Positions 8,049 to 16,632 of a stretch of DNA of 53,196 nucleotides are shown piece after piece. The stretch is from Prevotella sp. (lineage in GTDB: Bacteria > Bacteroidota > Bacteroidia > Bacteroidales > Bacteroidaceae). The DNA lies in contig JAEEPZ010000015.1 of assembly GCA_016285055.1 (NCBI GenBank), positions 1 through 53,196 of the forward strand. Direction: 5' to 3'. Numbering within the stretch: position 1 is the stretch's first letter; the number at the start of each line of letters is the position of its first letter. Position numbers and translations under genes: made by a program. Below the pieces are notes generated by a model. That model saw only the letters and a program-made list of their open reading frames with translations, made no database searches and was not told the origin of the DNA.

Positions 8049-11000
8049 ATGACACAGAAAAACATTAACCGCCTGTTAAAAGTGTACAGAGGCTTTGTAC
8101 ACTCTGTACAGAGGCCATGTACACACTGTACAAAGGCTTTGTACAGTTTCAAACAAACTTGCCTTTTTTCATGGGTGCTGTTGACCCTCTCGCCAACGGC
8201 TCTCAGCGCACAGGAAATCAGCCAGCAGGCGATGCAGGCCATCTACGCCGAAGTGCGTACTCCTTATAAATACGGCCTCGTCGTGGCTCCGGCAGACAAT
8301 TTCCATAAGTTCGACTGCCCCACGGTGTTCCGCGAGGGCGACAGGTGGCTGATGACCTACGTCTGCTACGACGGCAAGGACGGCACCGACGGCCGCGGCT
8401 ACGAGACATGGCTGGCCGAGAGCGACGACCTGCTGCACTGGACGACGCTGGGGCGCATTCTTAGCTTCAGGGACAGCGGCTGGGACATGAACCAGCGTGG
8501 CGGTTTCCCGGCGCTCATCGACTGGACGTGGGGCGGCGGTTACGGTATCGCGAAATATAAGAAAAGCTATTGGATGACCTACATCGGCGGTCACGGCACA
8601 GGCTACGAGGCTGTGCGCGAGCCGCTGAACATCGGGCTGGCGCAGACGAAGGAAAACATCGGCAACGTCATGGAATGGCAGACGAGTGACAAGCCGCTGC
8701 TCTCTATCCATGACAAGGACGCGCAGTGGTGGGAGACGCTCACCCAATACAAGAGCACCATCTATGATGACCCGGACAAGACGTTGGGCAAACGCTTCGT
8801 CATGTTCTACAACGCCGGCGGCATCAACCCCGCCAACAGCCTCAAGGCCGAGCGCATAGGCATCGCCCTGTCCGACAACCTGAAGAAATGGGAGCGCTAC
8901 GAGGGCAACCCCGTCTACAGTCACGAGGCCCCGGGCATCATCACCGGCGACGCGCAGATAGTGCGTATGCCTGCCAGCACGTTCAGTGGTTTTGACGCTG
9001 GCCGTGAGGAGCCGCTCTACGTCATGTTCTATTTCTCCGCCTACAACCCTGAGCGGAAGTACAACGCCTACAACACTTTCGCCGTGAGCCGCGACCTCAT
9101 CCACTGGCAGGACTGGACCGGCGAAGACCTCATAGCACCCTCGAAGCCCTACGACGAGATGTTTGCCCACAAGAGCTGCGTGGTGAAGCACGACGGCGTG
9201 GTCTATCACTTCTATTGTGCCGTAAACAACGCCCAGCAGCGAGGCATCGCCGTGGCCACCAGCAGGAAGATGGGCCGCAGCGCCGTGCGCTTCCCGGAGC
9301 CGGAGCCTGTGGGCAAGCGCCGCCTCATCAGCCTCAACGACGGCTGGACGGCGCAGATAGACAGTAGTGAACAGTTGATAATGAATAGTGATGATAACTC
9401 TCAAGGCGAACAAAGCTCATCCACTGCCAAAAGTAATCATCACTATTCACTATTCACTATAAACCAAAAAGTGAACCTCCCTCACAACTTCGATGACTAC
9501 TACGGATATCGCCAGCTGCGCCACGGCAACCTGCACGGCTCGGCTATATATGAAAAGATGTTCGCGTGTGAGAAGCTGAGCGGCAAGCGCTACTTCCTGC
9601 AGTTTGAAGGTGTGGGCACCTACGCCACCGTCACCCTCAACGGGCGCGAATATCCGCGTGAGCTGGTGGGCCGCACTGCCTGGACGCTCGACATCACCGA
9701 TGCCCTGCGCAACGGCGACAATCGGCTGAGCGTCCGCGTCGACCATCCTGCCATGCAGACGGAGAGCCCGTGGGTGTGCGGCGGCTGCTCGTCGGAGTAC
9801 GGTTTTTCTGAAGGCAGCCAGCCCTTCGGCATCTTCCGTCCTGTCACGCTGGTTGTGACAGCCGAAGTACGCATCGAGCCTTTCGGCGTTCACATCTGGG
9901 CCAATGAAGCCTGCGACAGCGTCTTCATAGACACCGAGGTCAAGAACTACAGCGCTGTGGTGCAGACCGCAGAGCTGGTGAACAAACTGGCGGAGAAGAG
10001 CGGCAAGGCTGCCTTCCGCCTGTCTCAGCAGCTGCGCCTTGAGCCTGGCGAGACGCGCGTCGTCCGTCAGGCCACCGCCATCGCCGATGCCCACCGCTGG
10101 AGCCTCGACGACCCTTACCTCTACACGCTCACGTCGATGCTCAAGCAGCCCGACCACCGCGACGACGGCACCACCGCAACCGCCAATCCTCCCCTCGTCA
10201 CCACCGACGATGTGCGCACGCCCTTCGGCATCCGCAGCATCTCATGGCCTGCCTCGCTTTGCCGCCACAGTGTGGCAGCCACGCCGGCCGACCACCGCTT
10301 CCGCCTCAACGGCCTGCCCGTGTTCATCAACGGCACGTGCGAGTATGAGCACCTCTTGGGCAACAGCCACGCTTTCAGCCACGAGCAGATAGCTGCGCGC
10401 ATCAAAATGATACGCCAGGGCGGCTTCAACGCCTTCCGCGAGGCGCACCAGCCCCATAACCTCTACTATCAGCAGTTGCTCGATGAGCAGGGCCTGCTGT
10501 TCTGGAGCCAGTTCTCAGCCCATATCTGGTACGACACGCCGCAGTTCCGCGACAACTTCAAGCGTCTGCTCACGCGATGGGTGAAGGAGCGCCGCAACTC
10601 GCCCTCTGTCATCCTCTGGGGGCTGCAGAACGAGAGCGTGCTGCCACGCGACTTTGCCGAGGAGTGCACGGCCCTCATCCGCAGCCTTGACCCTACGGCG
10701 GGCTGTCAGCGCCTCGTCACTACCTGCAACGGCGGCGAGGGCACCGACTGGAACGTCATCCAGAACTGGAGTGGCACCTACGGCGGCAACCCTGACGCCT
10801 ATGACGAGGAGCTGTCGCGCCCCGACCAGCTGTTGAACGGCGAGTACGGTGCCTGGCGCACCCTCGACCTGCACGGCGATGCCAAGTACAGTGAAGAGAG
10901 CTTCACCGCCCTTCTCGACAAGAAGGGTCGCCTGGCCCGGCAAGCGTTCAGCGCTGAAGACGGCGTCTGCGGCCACTTCCAATGGCTCTTCGTGTCGCAC

Positions 11001-12173
11001 GACAACCCCGGGCGCGTGCAGCCCGACGGCGCCCTCCGCCGCATCGACAAGATAGGCCCCATCAACTATAAGGGCCTGCTCACCATCTGGGAAGAGCCCA
11101 CTATGGGGTATCATCCTGTGGGTCCTATGAGTCCTATGGGTCCTATAAGACCTATGGGTCCTATAAGCCCTATAAGCCCTCTTCATCCTCTGGCCCCTGC
11201 CCTCTACCGCATCAACTGTGGCGGCGATGCCTATACCGACAGCCGCGGACAGCTCTGGCAGGCCGACGACTCACTGCTGAGCCACTCGTGGGGACAGGAC
11301 TTCGTGGGCATTCACCCCTATCAGGCCAGCCAGCGACACCTCACCGTGCCCATCAGCGGCACCGACGACCCCGAGCTGTTTCAGTTCTTCCGCTTCGGCC
11401 GCCATCGCCTGTGGTACGACCTGCCCGTGCCTGAAGGCGAGTACCGCATAGACCTTTACTTCGTCGAGCCGTGGCATGGCAAGGGCGATGACAGCGAAGG
11501 GGCCGACTACGAAGGCCTGCGCATCTTCGACGTGGCCGTCAACGACAGCCTCGTCATCGACGACCTTGACCCGTGGGCCGAGGCCGGCTATGCCACCGCC
11601 TTCTGCCGAACCGTCACGGCGCGTGCCAAGAAGGGACGCCTCCGCATCTCCTTCCCGGAGGTGAAGGTGGGGCAGGCCGTCATCTGCGCCATAGCGGTGT
11701 ATGGGGAGGAGGCTGAGACTTCTCGTCTTTCTAACCATTCTAACTCTTCTCGTCTTTCTATCCCTTCTGGTTTGGGTGGCTGGCACACTCTTGACGCTGA
11801 CACTATCGCTAAGCTGCCTAAGGCCGATCTTCCTCAGGAGACGGAAACTCGCCCAGCCACCGTCTACCAGCCTCAGAAGGCTCAGAGAGACCAGAAGCCA
11901 CAGACGGTCACCTTCGTCATCACCCCCGGCCTCGGACAGGAGTACGCCCTGCGCTTCCGCTATAAGAACACCACAGGGCAGGCCGTGACTGCACGTCTGC
12001 GGCTGACCGACAGCAAGAACGTTGTCCTCGTAGACCGTGACCTGACCTTCCCGCCCACGCCGAACAAGTTTAAGATGCTCTCCACGACGACAGGCACACA
12101 AATAAATGCCGGCACCTATGTGTTGACCATAGATGCCGGCGAGGTGGACTTTGAGAACCTGGAAATTCAATAG
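8049..12173 (+). CDS. Probable GH137-GH2 fusion (beta-L-arabinofuranosidase / beta-glucuronidase type)
   Basis: A 1374-residue two-enzyme protein. Residues 1-35 are encoded by a palindrome array; a signal peptide follows (FSWVLLTLSPTALSAQ, about 40-56). A beta-propeller of the GH43/GH137 kind spans about 70-430, then a GH2 module about 430-1015 with acid/base E862 (GLQNES) and nucleophile E932 (LNGEYG). A malectin-like domain (about 1050-1225) and a C-terminal beta-sandwich follow. The order matches BT0996 of the Bacteroides RG-II locus, which cleaves beta-L-arabinofuranose and beta-D-glucuronic acid; that activity is inferred. In-frame repeat segments lie at the N-terminus, at about 440-475 between propeller and GH2, at about 1024-1045 before the malectin-like domain, and at about 1220-1240. 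A downstream non-ATG start would remove the odd N-terminus. Confidence 0.65.
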   Translation: MTQKNINRLLKVYRGFVHSVQRPCTHCTKALYSFKQTCLFSWVLLTLSPTALSAQEISQQAMQAIYAEVRTPYKYGLVVAPADNFHKFDCPTVFREGDRWLMTYVCYDGKDGTDGRGYETWLAESDDLLHWTTLGRILSFRDSGWDMNQRGGFPALIDWTWGGGYGIAKYKKSYWMTYIGGHGTGYEAVREPLNIGLAQTKENIGNVMEWQTSDKPLLSIHDKDAQWWETLTQYKSTIYDDPDKTLGKRFVMFYNAGGINPANSLKAERIGIALSDNLKKWERYEGNPVYSHEAPGIITGDAQIVRMPASTFSGFDAGREEPLYVMFYFSAYNPERKYNAYNTFAVSRDLIHWQDWTGEDLIAPSKPYDEMFAHKSCVVKHDGVVYHFYCAVNNAQQRGIAVATSRKMGRSAVRFPEPEPVGKRRLISLNDGWTAQIDSSEQLIMNSDDNSQGEQSSSTAKSNHHYSLFTINQKVNLPHNFDDYYGYRQLRHGNLHGSAIYEKMFACEKLSGKRYFLQFEGVGTYATVTLNGREYPRELVGRTAWTLDITDALRNGDNRLSVRVDHPAMQTESPWVCGGCSSEYGFSEGSQPFGIFRPVTLVVTAEVRIEPFGVHIWANEACDSVFIDTEVKNYSAVVQTAELVNKLAEKSGKAAFRLSQQLRLEPGETRVVRQATAIADAHRWSLDDPYLYTLTSMLKQPDHRDDGTTATANPPLVTTDDVRTPFGIRSISWPASLCRHSVAATPADHRFRLNGLPVFINGTCEYEHLLGNSHAFSHEQIAARIKMIRQGGFNAFREAHQPHNLYYQQLLDEQGLLFWSQFSAHIWYDTPQFRDNFKRLLTRWVKERRNSPSVILWGLQNESVLPRDFAEECTALIRSLDPTAGCQRLVTTCNGGEGTDWNVIQNWSGTYGGNPDAYDEELSRPDQLLNGEYGAWRTLDLHGDAKYSEESFTALLDKKGRLARQAFSAEDGVCGHFQWLFVSHDNPGRVQPDGALRRIDKIGPINYKGLLTIWEEPTMGYHPVGPMSPMGPIRPMGPISPISPLHPLAPALYRINCGGDAYTDSRGQLWQADDSLLSHSWGQDFVGIHPYQASQRHLTVPISGTDDPELFQFFRFGRHRLWYDLPVPEGEYRIDLYFVEPWHGKGDDSEGADYEGLRIFDVAVNDSLVIDDLDPWAEAGYATAFCRTVTARAKKGRLRISFPEVKVGQAVICAIAVYGEEAETSRLSNHSNSSRLSIPSGLGGWHTLDADTIAKLPKADLPQETETRPATVYQPQKAQRDQKPQTVTFVITPGLGQEYALRFRYKNTTGQAVTARLRLTDSKNVVLVDRDLTFPPTPNKFKMLSTTTGTQINAGTYVLTIDAGEVDFENLEIQ
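8083..8145 (+). repeat. Three 19-nt palindromes at 22-nt period (TGTACA family)
   Basis: Units begin at 8083, 8105 and 8127; the third is TGTACAAAGGCTTTGTACA, a 9-bp inverted repeat about one base. The leader ctgttaaaag precedes the array, as at 41954. It lies between the upstream stop codon and the signal peptide of the GH137-GH2 protein and is read as its first residues. Confidence 0.9.
9363..9463. repeat. In-frame insertion with inverted ends inside the GH137-GH2 gene
   Basis: The left end (agtgaacagttgataatg, then aatagtgatgat) is complementary to the right end (atcatcactattcactattc), about 100 bases apart. The segment is much richer in A and T than the surrounding gene and encodes a Ser/Asn/Gln-rich linker between the propeller and the GH2 module. 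Confidence 0.7.
11120..11182 (+). repeat. 9-nt tandem array, seven units, in frame (GGGTCCTAT type)
   Basis: Seven 9-base units (gggtcctat, gagtcctat, gggtcctat, aagacctat, gggtcctat, aagccctat, aagccctct) encode a three-residue repeat of the G/S/R-P-M/I type between the GH2 module and the malectin-like domain. Same family as the intergenic array at 3206-3268. Confidence 0.9.
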
Positions 12174-12190
12174 GGCAATCAAGTCTTTTA

Positions 12191-12365
12191 ACTTTCGCAA
12201 GTTTTGGAGTTAAAGGAGTTAAGGGAGTTAAAGACAATAGCTTTGCTATGGATTTCGACCCAGAGAAAAGGTTTTTCATGGAGAGTCATTTGTCTTTAAC
12301 TCCTTTAACTCCCTTAACTCCTTTAACTCCTTGAATAAACTCCTTGAATAAGCTCCTTGAATTAA
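12191..12365. repeat. Dispersed inverted-repeat element plus 9-nt tandem array (copy 2)
   Basis: Second copy of the element at 73-254, filling the gap between two convergent genes. The core around gacaatagctttgctatgg is identical, the arms hold one extra 9-nt unit, and degenerate units of the ctccttgaa type run up to the GH5 stop codon. The long complementary arms could form a hairpin that ends transcription from both sides; this is inferred. Confidence 0.85.
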
Positions 12366-12368
12366 CTC

Positions 12369-13940
12369 CTATTTCGGAGCGTTGTTATAGATGCTTTCCA
12401 GCGTGTAGGCTGCATCGTCGCTGGTGGCAGCCTTAATCATTGTCTGCACCAGTGACTCCATGTTGTTGAGGTAGGTGCCGTCGTTGTGGTTGAAGTAGCC
12501 GTGGTGCTCATTGCCGCCGCCCGTGGAGTTGTTGTCCCAGATGCAGAGCGGCAGGTCGTAGGTGTGGGCAGCGCGGCATACGTACTCCAGATAGTAGTTG
12601 CGGAAGAGGTTGGAGCGGTCGGTGGTGTGCATCACGCAGCCATACTCGCCGATGTAGACGGGTATGCCGTTGGCGATGAACTTCTCCTGCAGCTTCTGGA
12701 AGGTTTCCACGACATGGCTTTCGTTGCTGCCCGCAGCATACTTGCCAGCGGCGGCGGTGTGGCCCCACTCGCTGAAGCCGTCCTTGTTCTCGGGCGTCAG
12801 GGTGAAGTTGCTCGGGTCATAGAAATGTACGCTGACCATGATATGGTTGGCGGGGTCGGTGGGCAGTTTGAAGCTGTTTTCGAGCACGAAGGTCGGACCG
12901 GAGGCATAGCCGGGCACGCCAATCCAACGCGTGGCATTGTTGCCGCCTGTAGCACGGATGGCGTCCACAGCCGTCTGGTTCCACTCGTTCAGCGTGTTAT
13001 ACTGTTTGCCGCCGTCGGTGCGGTTGGCGCCCCAGCCCCACTGACCGTCCTGCACCTCGTTGAACGTCTCGAAGAACAGGAAGTCGCCCCTGTCCTTGAA
13101 CGCCTCAGCTATCTGCGTCCACGTCTTCGTGATGCGGTCTTTCACCTGATCATTGAGGATGTTATTCGAGGCAGCGCTCTTGATGTCCTGCCAGTATTCG
13201 TCGTGGTGCATGTTAAGGATGACGTTCAGCCCAGCCTGCTCGGCCCAGTCCACATTCTGCTTCACCTCAGCCAGATATGCCGGTTCGATGGTCCACGGGT
13301 CGGCCGTCTGGTAGTTGCCCCAGGTAGTGCAGATGCGCACGGTGCTGGCGCCTGCCTTCTTCAGGTTGGTGTAGAGTGCCTGCGTGGGCGTGGCGTTGTC
13401 CCAGTAGCCCCACTGCGGATGCGTACCGTCTTTGTCAGAGCTTGTGTCGAAGTGGTTGCCCAGATTCCAACCCCAACCCAGTTTCTTCGTCAAGGCCGTA
13501 GCCTCATTGGTGAGAGGCTCTGGTGCGGCTTTTGTCTTGAAGTTGAGAGTGAAGGCAGGTGCTGTGGCTGTGGCATCGCTGGTGGCGATGACGCTTCCTT
13601 CAGGAATGGTAAGGGTGTAGCTGGTGCCCTCCTCGAGCGTTAGGGGGATGATGATGCCTTTCACATCCTGCGGGTTGCGCTGGGCGGCGACGTGAGCGCC
13701 GTTGATGGTTATGTCAGTCGTAGTAGCAGGTTTCACCTGCACAGAGTAGGAGAGGGTCAGTTGTGTCGTGCTCTTGGCATCCACTTCTTCTCCCTCTGCA
13801 ATGCTTTGCTTTTGAAGGACGACGCTGGGCTTGGTGGGTACGGGGCCGTCGTCGTCATCATCATCACCGCAGGCTGTCAGCCCCGTTGTCAGGCCAATCA
13901 CCATCATGGCCATCATTGCAATAGTGTTCAGTTTTTTCAT
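12369..13940 (-). CDS. GH5 surface lipoprotein, probable endo-beta-mannanase
   Basis: Glycoside hydrolase family 5, 523 residues. Lipoprotein signal with Cys24 (LTAC) followed by a run of six Asp, a surface-export tag in Bacteroidetes. Residues about 36-137 form an Ig-like domain nearly identical to that of the adjacent GH26 protein; the catalytic barrel starts near 150 (KKLGWGWNLGNHFD). Acid/base E295 lies in FETFNEVQDG and nucleophile E432 in VYIGEYG. Being next to GH26 in a locus with susC/susD it most likely cuts beta-mannan at the cell surface, but GH5 also holds endoglucanases and the subfamily is not assigned here. It is 66 bases downstream of GH26 and is the last gene of the locus. 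Confidence 0.82.
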   Translation of the reverse strand: MKKLNTIAMMAMMVIGLTTGLTACGDDDDDDGPVPTKPSVVLQKQSIAEGEEVDAKSTTQLTLSYSVQVKPATTTDITINGAHVAAQRNPQDVKGIIIPLTLEEGTSYTLTIPEGSVIATSDATATAPAFTLNFKTKAAPEPLTNEATALTKKLGWGWNLGNHFDTSSDKDGTHPQWGYWDNATPTQALYTNLKKAGASTVRICTTWGNYQTADPWTIEPAYLAEVKQNVDWAEQAGLNVILNMHHDEYWQDIKSAASNNILNDQVKDRITKTWTQIAEAFKDRGDFLFFETFNEVQDGQWGWGANRTDGGKQYNTLNEWNQTAVDAIRATGGNNATRWIGVPGYASGPTFVLENSFKLPTDPANHIMVSVHFYDPSNFTLTPENKDGFSEWGHTAAAGKYAAGSNESHVVETFQKLQEKFIANGIPVYIGEYGCVMHTTDRSNLFRNYYLEYVCRAAHTYDLPLCIWDNNSTGGGNEHHGYFNHNDGTYLNNMESLVQTMIKAATSDDAAYTLESIYNNAPK

Positions 13941-14006
13941 ATCTTTTCTATTATGTACTGTAGTTTGTTAATGTACGAATAACATGGGAGCAGCCAAATA
14001 AACTCA

Positions 14007-15443
14007 TCAGAAAGCCACCTCGTCGCGAGTGATGACATACTCGTTGCTCATGGCATCGCGCCACCAAGCATCGCTGCACATGGTATCGGTGCTGCCCTGT
14101 CCTCCCTGATACCACACCATGAAGTGGCTCCACAGGGCCCCCTGGCTGAAGCAGTCGCCGATGAGTCCCGCCTCGCCACCGTCGCCTCTGCCGCACTCGC
14201 CTAGAGCCACCATCTTGTTGGGGTACTGGGCCTGAATCTCGGCATACTCCTGTGCGTTCTTTGCGGCATTGACACCGTAGAGGTCGCGGGCTACGATGTC
14301 GACATACTGGTCGCCAGGATACCAGTCGGTGTCCTGATTATACTGCTGGCTGTTGCCGTTGTAGTTCTGCGTAGTCCATATCCAGATGAGGTTCTTCACG
14401 CCCTTCTGCTGGAAGTAGTCGTACATGGCCACCCACAGCTTCTTGTAGGTCTGTGCCCCATCGTAGCCCCACCAGAACCATGCCTTGGTCCAGCTGGCCT
14501 GCTGCCTGGCTGTGGCATTGCCGGCCGCCTCGTGGAAGGGGCGCCAGGTGGCAGCGATGCCTGCCTCCTGCAGTTTCAGCAGGGTGGCCACGACCTTGTC
14601 CATCTGTCCATAGAACCATTTGTTCTCCCATGTGCCGTCGATAAGCGCATTGGCAGCCTTGAAGGACGTCTCCGAGGGAGTGCAGGTGACATCGGTGGAA
14701 CCTTCGCTCTTGGGAACGTTGAAGTGCCACATCAGCTGTACCAAACCGCCGTCGTTGACCCATTGCTGCACGGGCGTTATCTTGGTGTAGTCAATCCAGT
14801 TGGCAGGCGAGAAGCAGATGTGTATGAAGTCGTAGCAGTTCATGGCAGGATACTTGCCCGTGAGCTTGAACACCTTCTCTGCGCACTCGTTGTTCCAGTT
14901 GACGTTGGCCATGACGCTCGACACCACTTTCTTGCCGTAGTTGTTGAGGAAGAAGGTGTAGAGTTTTTTTGCTTCGTCCGTTGTGGCAGTGACGGGCTCG
15001 GCAGGAATATTGCCCGTAGCAGGTTGCGGTTTCGCCTTGGTGGTGAAGTGCAGGGTGAAGGCTGGTGCCGAGGCTGTGGCGTCACCGTTGGCCACGATGC
15101 AACCTTCCGGGATGGTCAGTGTGTAGGTGGTGCCCTCTTTCAGCGTGAGTGGCACGATGACTCCCATGACATCCTGCGGGTTGCGCTGTGCGGCGACGAC
15201 AGCGCCATTGAGGGTGATAGCGGCAGCATTGGCCACCTTGATTGAAACAGAGTAGGTGAGTTTCAGCTCAGTAGTGGCGTTTGCCTCCACTTCGGCTCCC
15301 TCGCTGATGCTCTGCGAGCGCAGCGTTACTTGGACGGCAGGCGTAGTATTGGCCTCATCGTCGTCGTCACCACAGGCAATGCAAGCGAAAATGGCTAACA
15401 GAATGCTCAGCAAGCGAAAATGGTAATAGAATAAATGTTTCAT
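14007..15443 (-). CDS. GH26 surface lipoprotein, beta-mannanase
   Basis: Glycoside hydrolase family 26, 478 residues, expected to hydrolyse beta-1,4-mannan internally. Lipid-bearing Cys24 is followed by GDDDDE, a surface-export signal. An Ig-like domain (about 36-137) precedes the TIM barrel (about 155-478). Catalytic residues are visible: acid/base E305 in WRPFHEAAG and nucleophile E416 in ALGECG. The gap to the upstream Rpn-type gene is only 50 bases and no convincing -7 element is seen there, so transcription may come through that gene. It forms a pair with the downstream GH5. Confidence 0.88.
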   Translation of the reverse strand: MKHLFYYHFRLLSILLAIFACIACGDDDDEANTTPAVQVTLRSQSISEGAEVEANATTELKLTYSVSIKVANAAAITLNGAVVAAQRNPQDVMGVIVPLTLKEGTTYTLTIPEGCIVANGDATASAPAFTLHFTTKAKPQPATGNIPAEPVTATTDEAKKLYTFFLNNYGKKVVSSVMANVNWNNECAEKVFKLTGKYPAMNCYDFIHICFSPANWIDYTKITPVQQWVNDGGLVQLMWHFNVPKSEGSTDVTCTPSETSFKAANALIDGTWENKWFYGQMDKVVATLLKLQEAGIAATWRPFHEAAGNATARQQASWTKAWFWWGYDGAQTYKKLWVAMYDYFQQKGVKNLIWIWTTQNYNGNSQQYNQDTDWYPGDQYVDIVARDLYGVNAAKNAQEYAEIQAQYPNKMVALGECGRGDGGEAGLIGDCFSQGALWSHFMVWYQGGQGSTDTMCSDAWWRDAMSNEYVITRDEVAF

Positions 15444-15493
15444 CTTTTAAGTGACAAGTGTTGTTTCGTAAATAGTTACAGCGCATATCCTTG

Positions 15494-16372
15494 TTATAAA
15501 CGGTTCACGGTCTCTATGTCAAGTCCCGTTATCTCAGTAATGTCTTCAAGAGGATAGCCTTTGGCTTTCATGCGGCTGGCGGAATCCAATGCCTTGCTAC
15601 GCTCTCCCTCGGCTCTTCCTTTCTTGATGCCTCTCTCAAAGCCTTTGTTGCTGGCAGTGCGGAAAGCGCCGTCCATGTCGTAGTAGATTTTCTCACTTTC
15701 CACATACTTGGCATATTCCGCTTTCGGCAGGTTGGCGGTCTCGGCCACTTCAAAGAACTTTTTGAAGATACGCTCCTGTAGGGCAGCAGGACGTTCCAAC
15801 AGCCTCGGCAGGTTCTTCAGAGCATAGAGCCACTTGTCGAAAAGCGTCTCCAACTCGACCTCTGTCTTTTTAAACTTCGGCATCTCTAAATAGATGTAGG
15901 TGAGATTGTCATAAAAGACTTCTTTCTTCTCCACATCCATCAACTTCACCACGTGATGGTAGTATTCCTCATCATCCTTGTCCTCGTCGAAAACGAAGTC
16001 CAGAATACCGATGGTATAGACAGACTTCAAGCCGAAACGCCAGTTGCCTTTCTCACCCTGGGAGCGGATAGGAAAAGACGAGTAATAGACGGAGCGGTCC
16101 TTGAAATACTGCTGGTCGGCTTTCTGCATCTCAATGATGATTTTCTCGCCCTTTTCATTCTCGGCATAGACGTCGAACACGGCGCGGCGGTCTTCCTTCG
16201 TGTCGCCCAGCTGCTCCGACGGTATCAGTGTCAGGCTCTTGATTACCTCCTTTCCACGCAGCAAGGCATTGACAAGAGCGAGCGTAAATTCCTTGTTTGG
16301 CTCGGTGCCAAACAAGTACTTAAACCCGTAGTCGGTGTAAGGATTGATGTATCGGCCTCCAATGTCTTCCAT
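15494..16372 (-). CDS. Rpn family PD-(D/E)XK nuclease / transposase-like protein
   Basis: A 292-residue protein of the recombination-promoting nuclease (Rpn) type, often annotated as PD-(D/E)XK nuclease family transposase. Family hallmarks are the N-terminal INPYTDYGFKYLFGTEPNKE, the catalytic region AVFDVYAENEKGEKIIIEMQ (Asp, then E-x-Q) and the C-terminal charged stretch KKGRAEGERSKA. The start at 16372 (MEDIGGRY) is preferred over an upstream ATG at 16537 because a promoter with TAAATTTG lies directly before it. It has no evident link to mannan use and separates the mannanase genes from the susC/susD operon, which suggests insertion of a mobile or selfish gene. Confidence 0.85.
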   Translation of the reverse strand: MEDIGGRYINPYTDYGFKYLFGTEPNKEFTLALVNALLRGKEVIKSLTLIPSEQLGDTKEDRRAVFDVYAENEKGEKIIIEMQKADQQYFKDRSVYYSSFPIRSQGEKGNWRFGLKSVYTIGILDFVFDEDKDDEEYYHHVVKLMDVEKKEVFYDNLTYIYLEMPKFKKTEVELETLFDKWLYALKNLPRLLERPAALQERIFKKFFEVAETANLPKAEYAKYVESEKIYYDMDGAFRTASNKGFERGIKKGRAEGERSKALDSASRMKAKGYPLEDITEITGLDIETVNRL

Positions 16373-16393
16373 AAGCAATATACAATTTTGTTG

Positions 16394-16425
16394 CAAATTT
16401 ACTCTTTTTTCCGTACACGCCCAAA
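16394..16425 (-). promoter_or_regulatory. Promoter of the Rpn-type gene
   Basis: Minus strand: TTTG (16422-16425), 20 bases, TAAATTTG (16394-16401), 21 bases before the ATG. It may also drive the GH26-GH5 pair downstream, for which no separate promoter was seen. Confidence 0.7.
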
Positions 16426-16556
16426 AAAATGACAACAAAAATGGTAAAATCTCAGAGTTGCACAAAATATTGCTTCGCTTGGATATTCTTGTCTTTTTCT
16501 CATGTCCCTGTATTTGCGGCATCACTGCGTTGTTCACGCGTTACGTCGGCGAAGAG

Positions 16557-16575
16557 TGTACAAAGGCTTTGTACA
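16557..16575. repeat. Single 19-nt palindrome of the TGTACA family
   Basis: TGTACAAAGGCTTTGTACA, identical to units at 8127 and 41998. On the minus strand it is preceded by aaaagcaaaggtctgg and taaaag, the same leader found before the array at 41954. Confidence 0.9.
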
Positions 16576-16632
16576 CTTTTACCAGACCTTTGCTTTTCTC
16601 GAATCCTGCAGGCAGGCGAAAGAAAGAAGAGA

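Noticed and set aside
15494..16372. Complete insertion sequence around the Rpn-type gene
   Set aside because: No terminal inverted repeats or target duplication could be found at its borders; the nearby palindrome at 16557 belongs to a separate dispersed family.
16373..16537. N-terminal extension of the Rpn-type gene to an ATG at 16537
   Set aside because: The added residues lie over a strong promoter match and do not fit the family N-terminus, which begins with the segment after MEDIGG.
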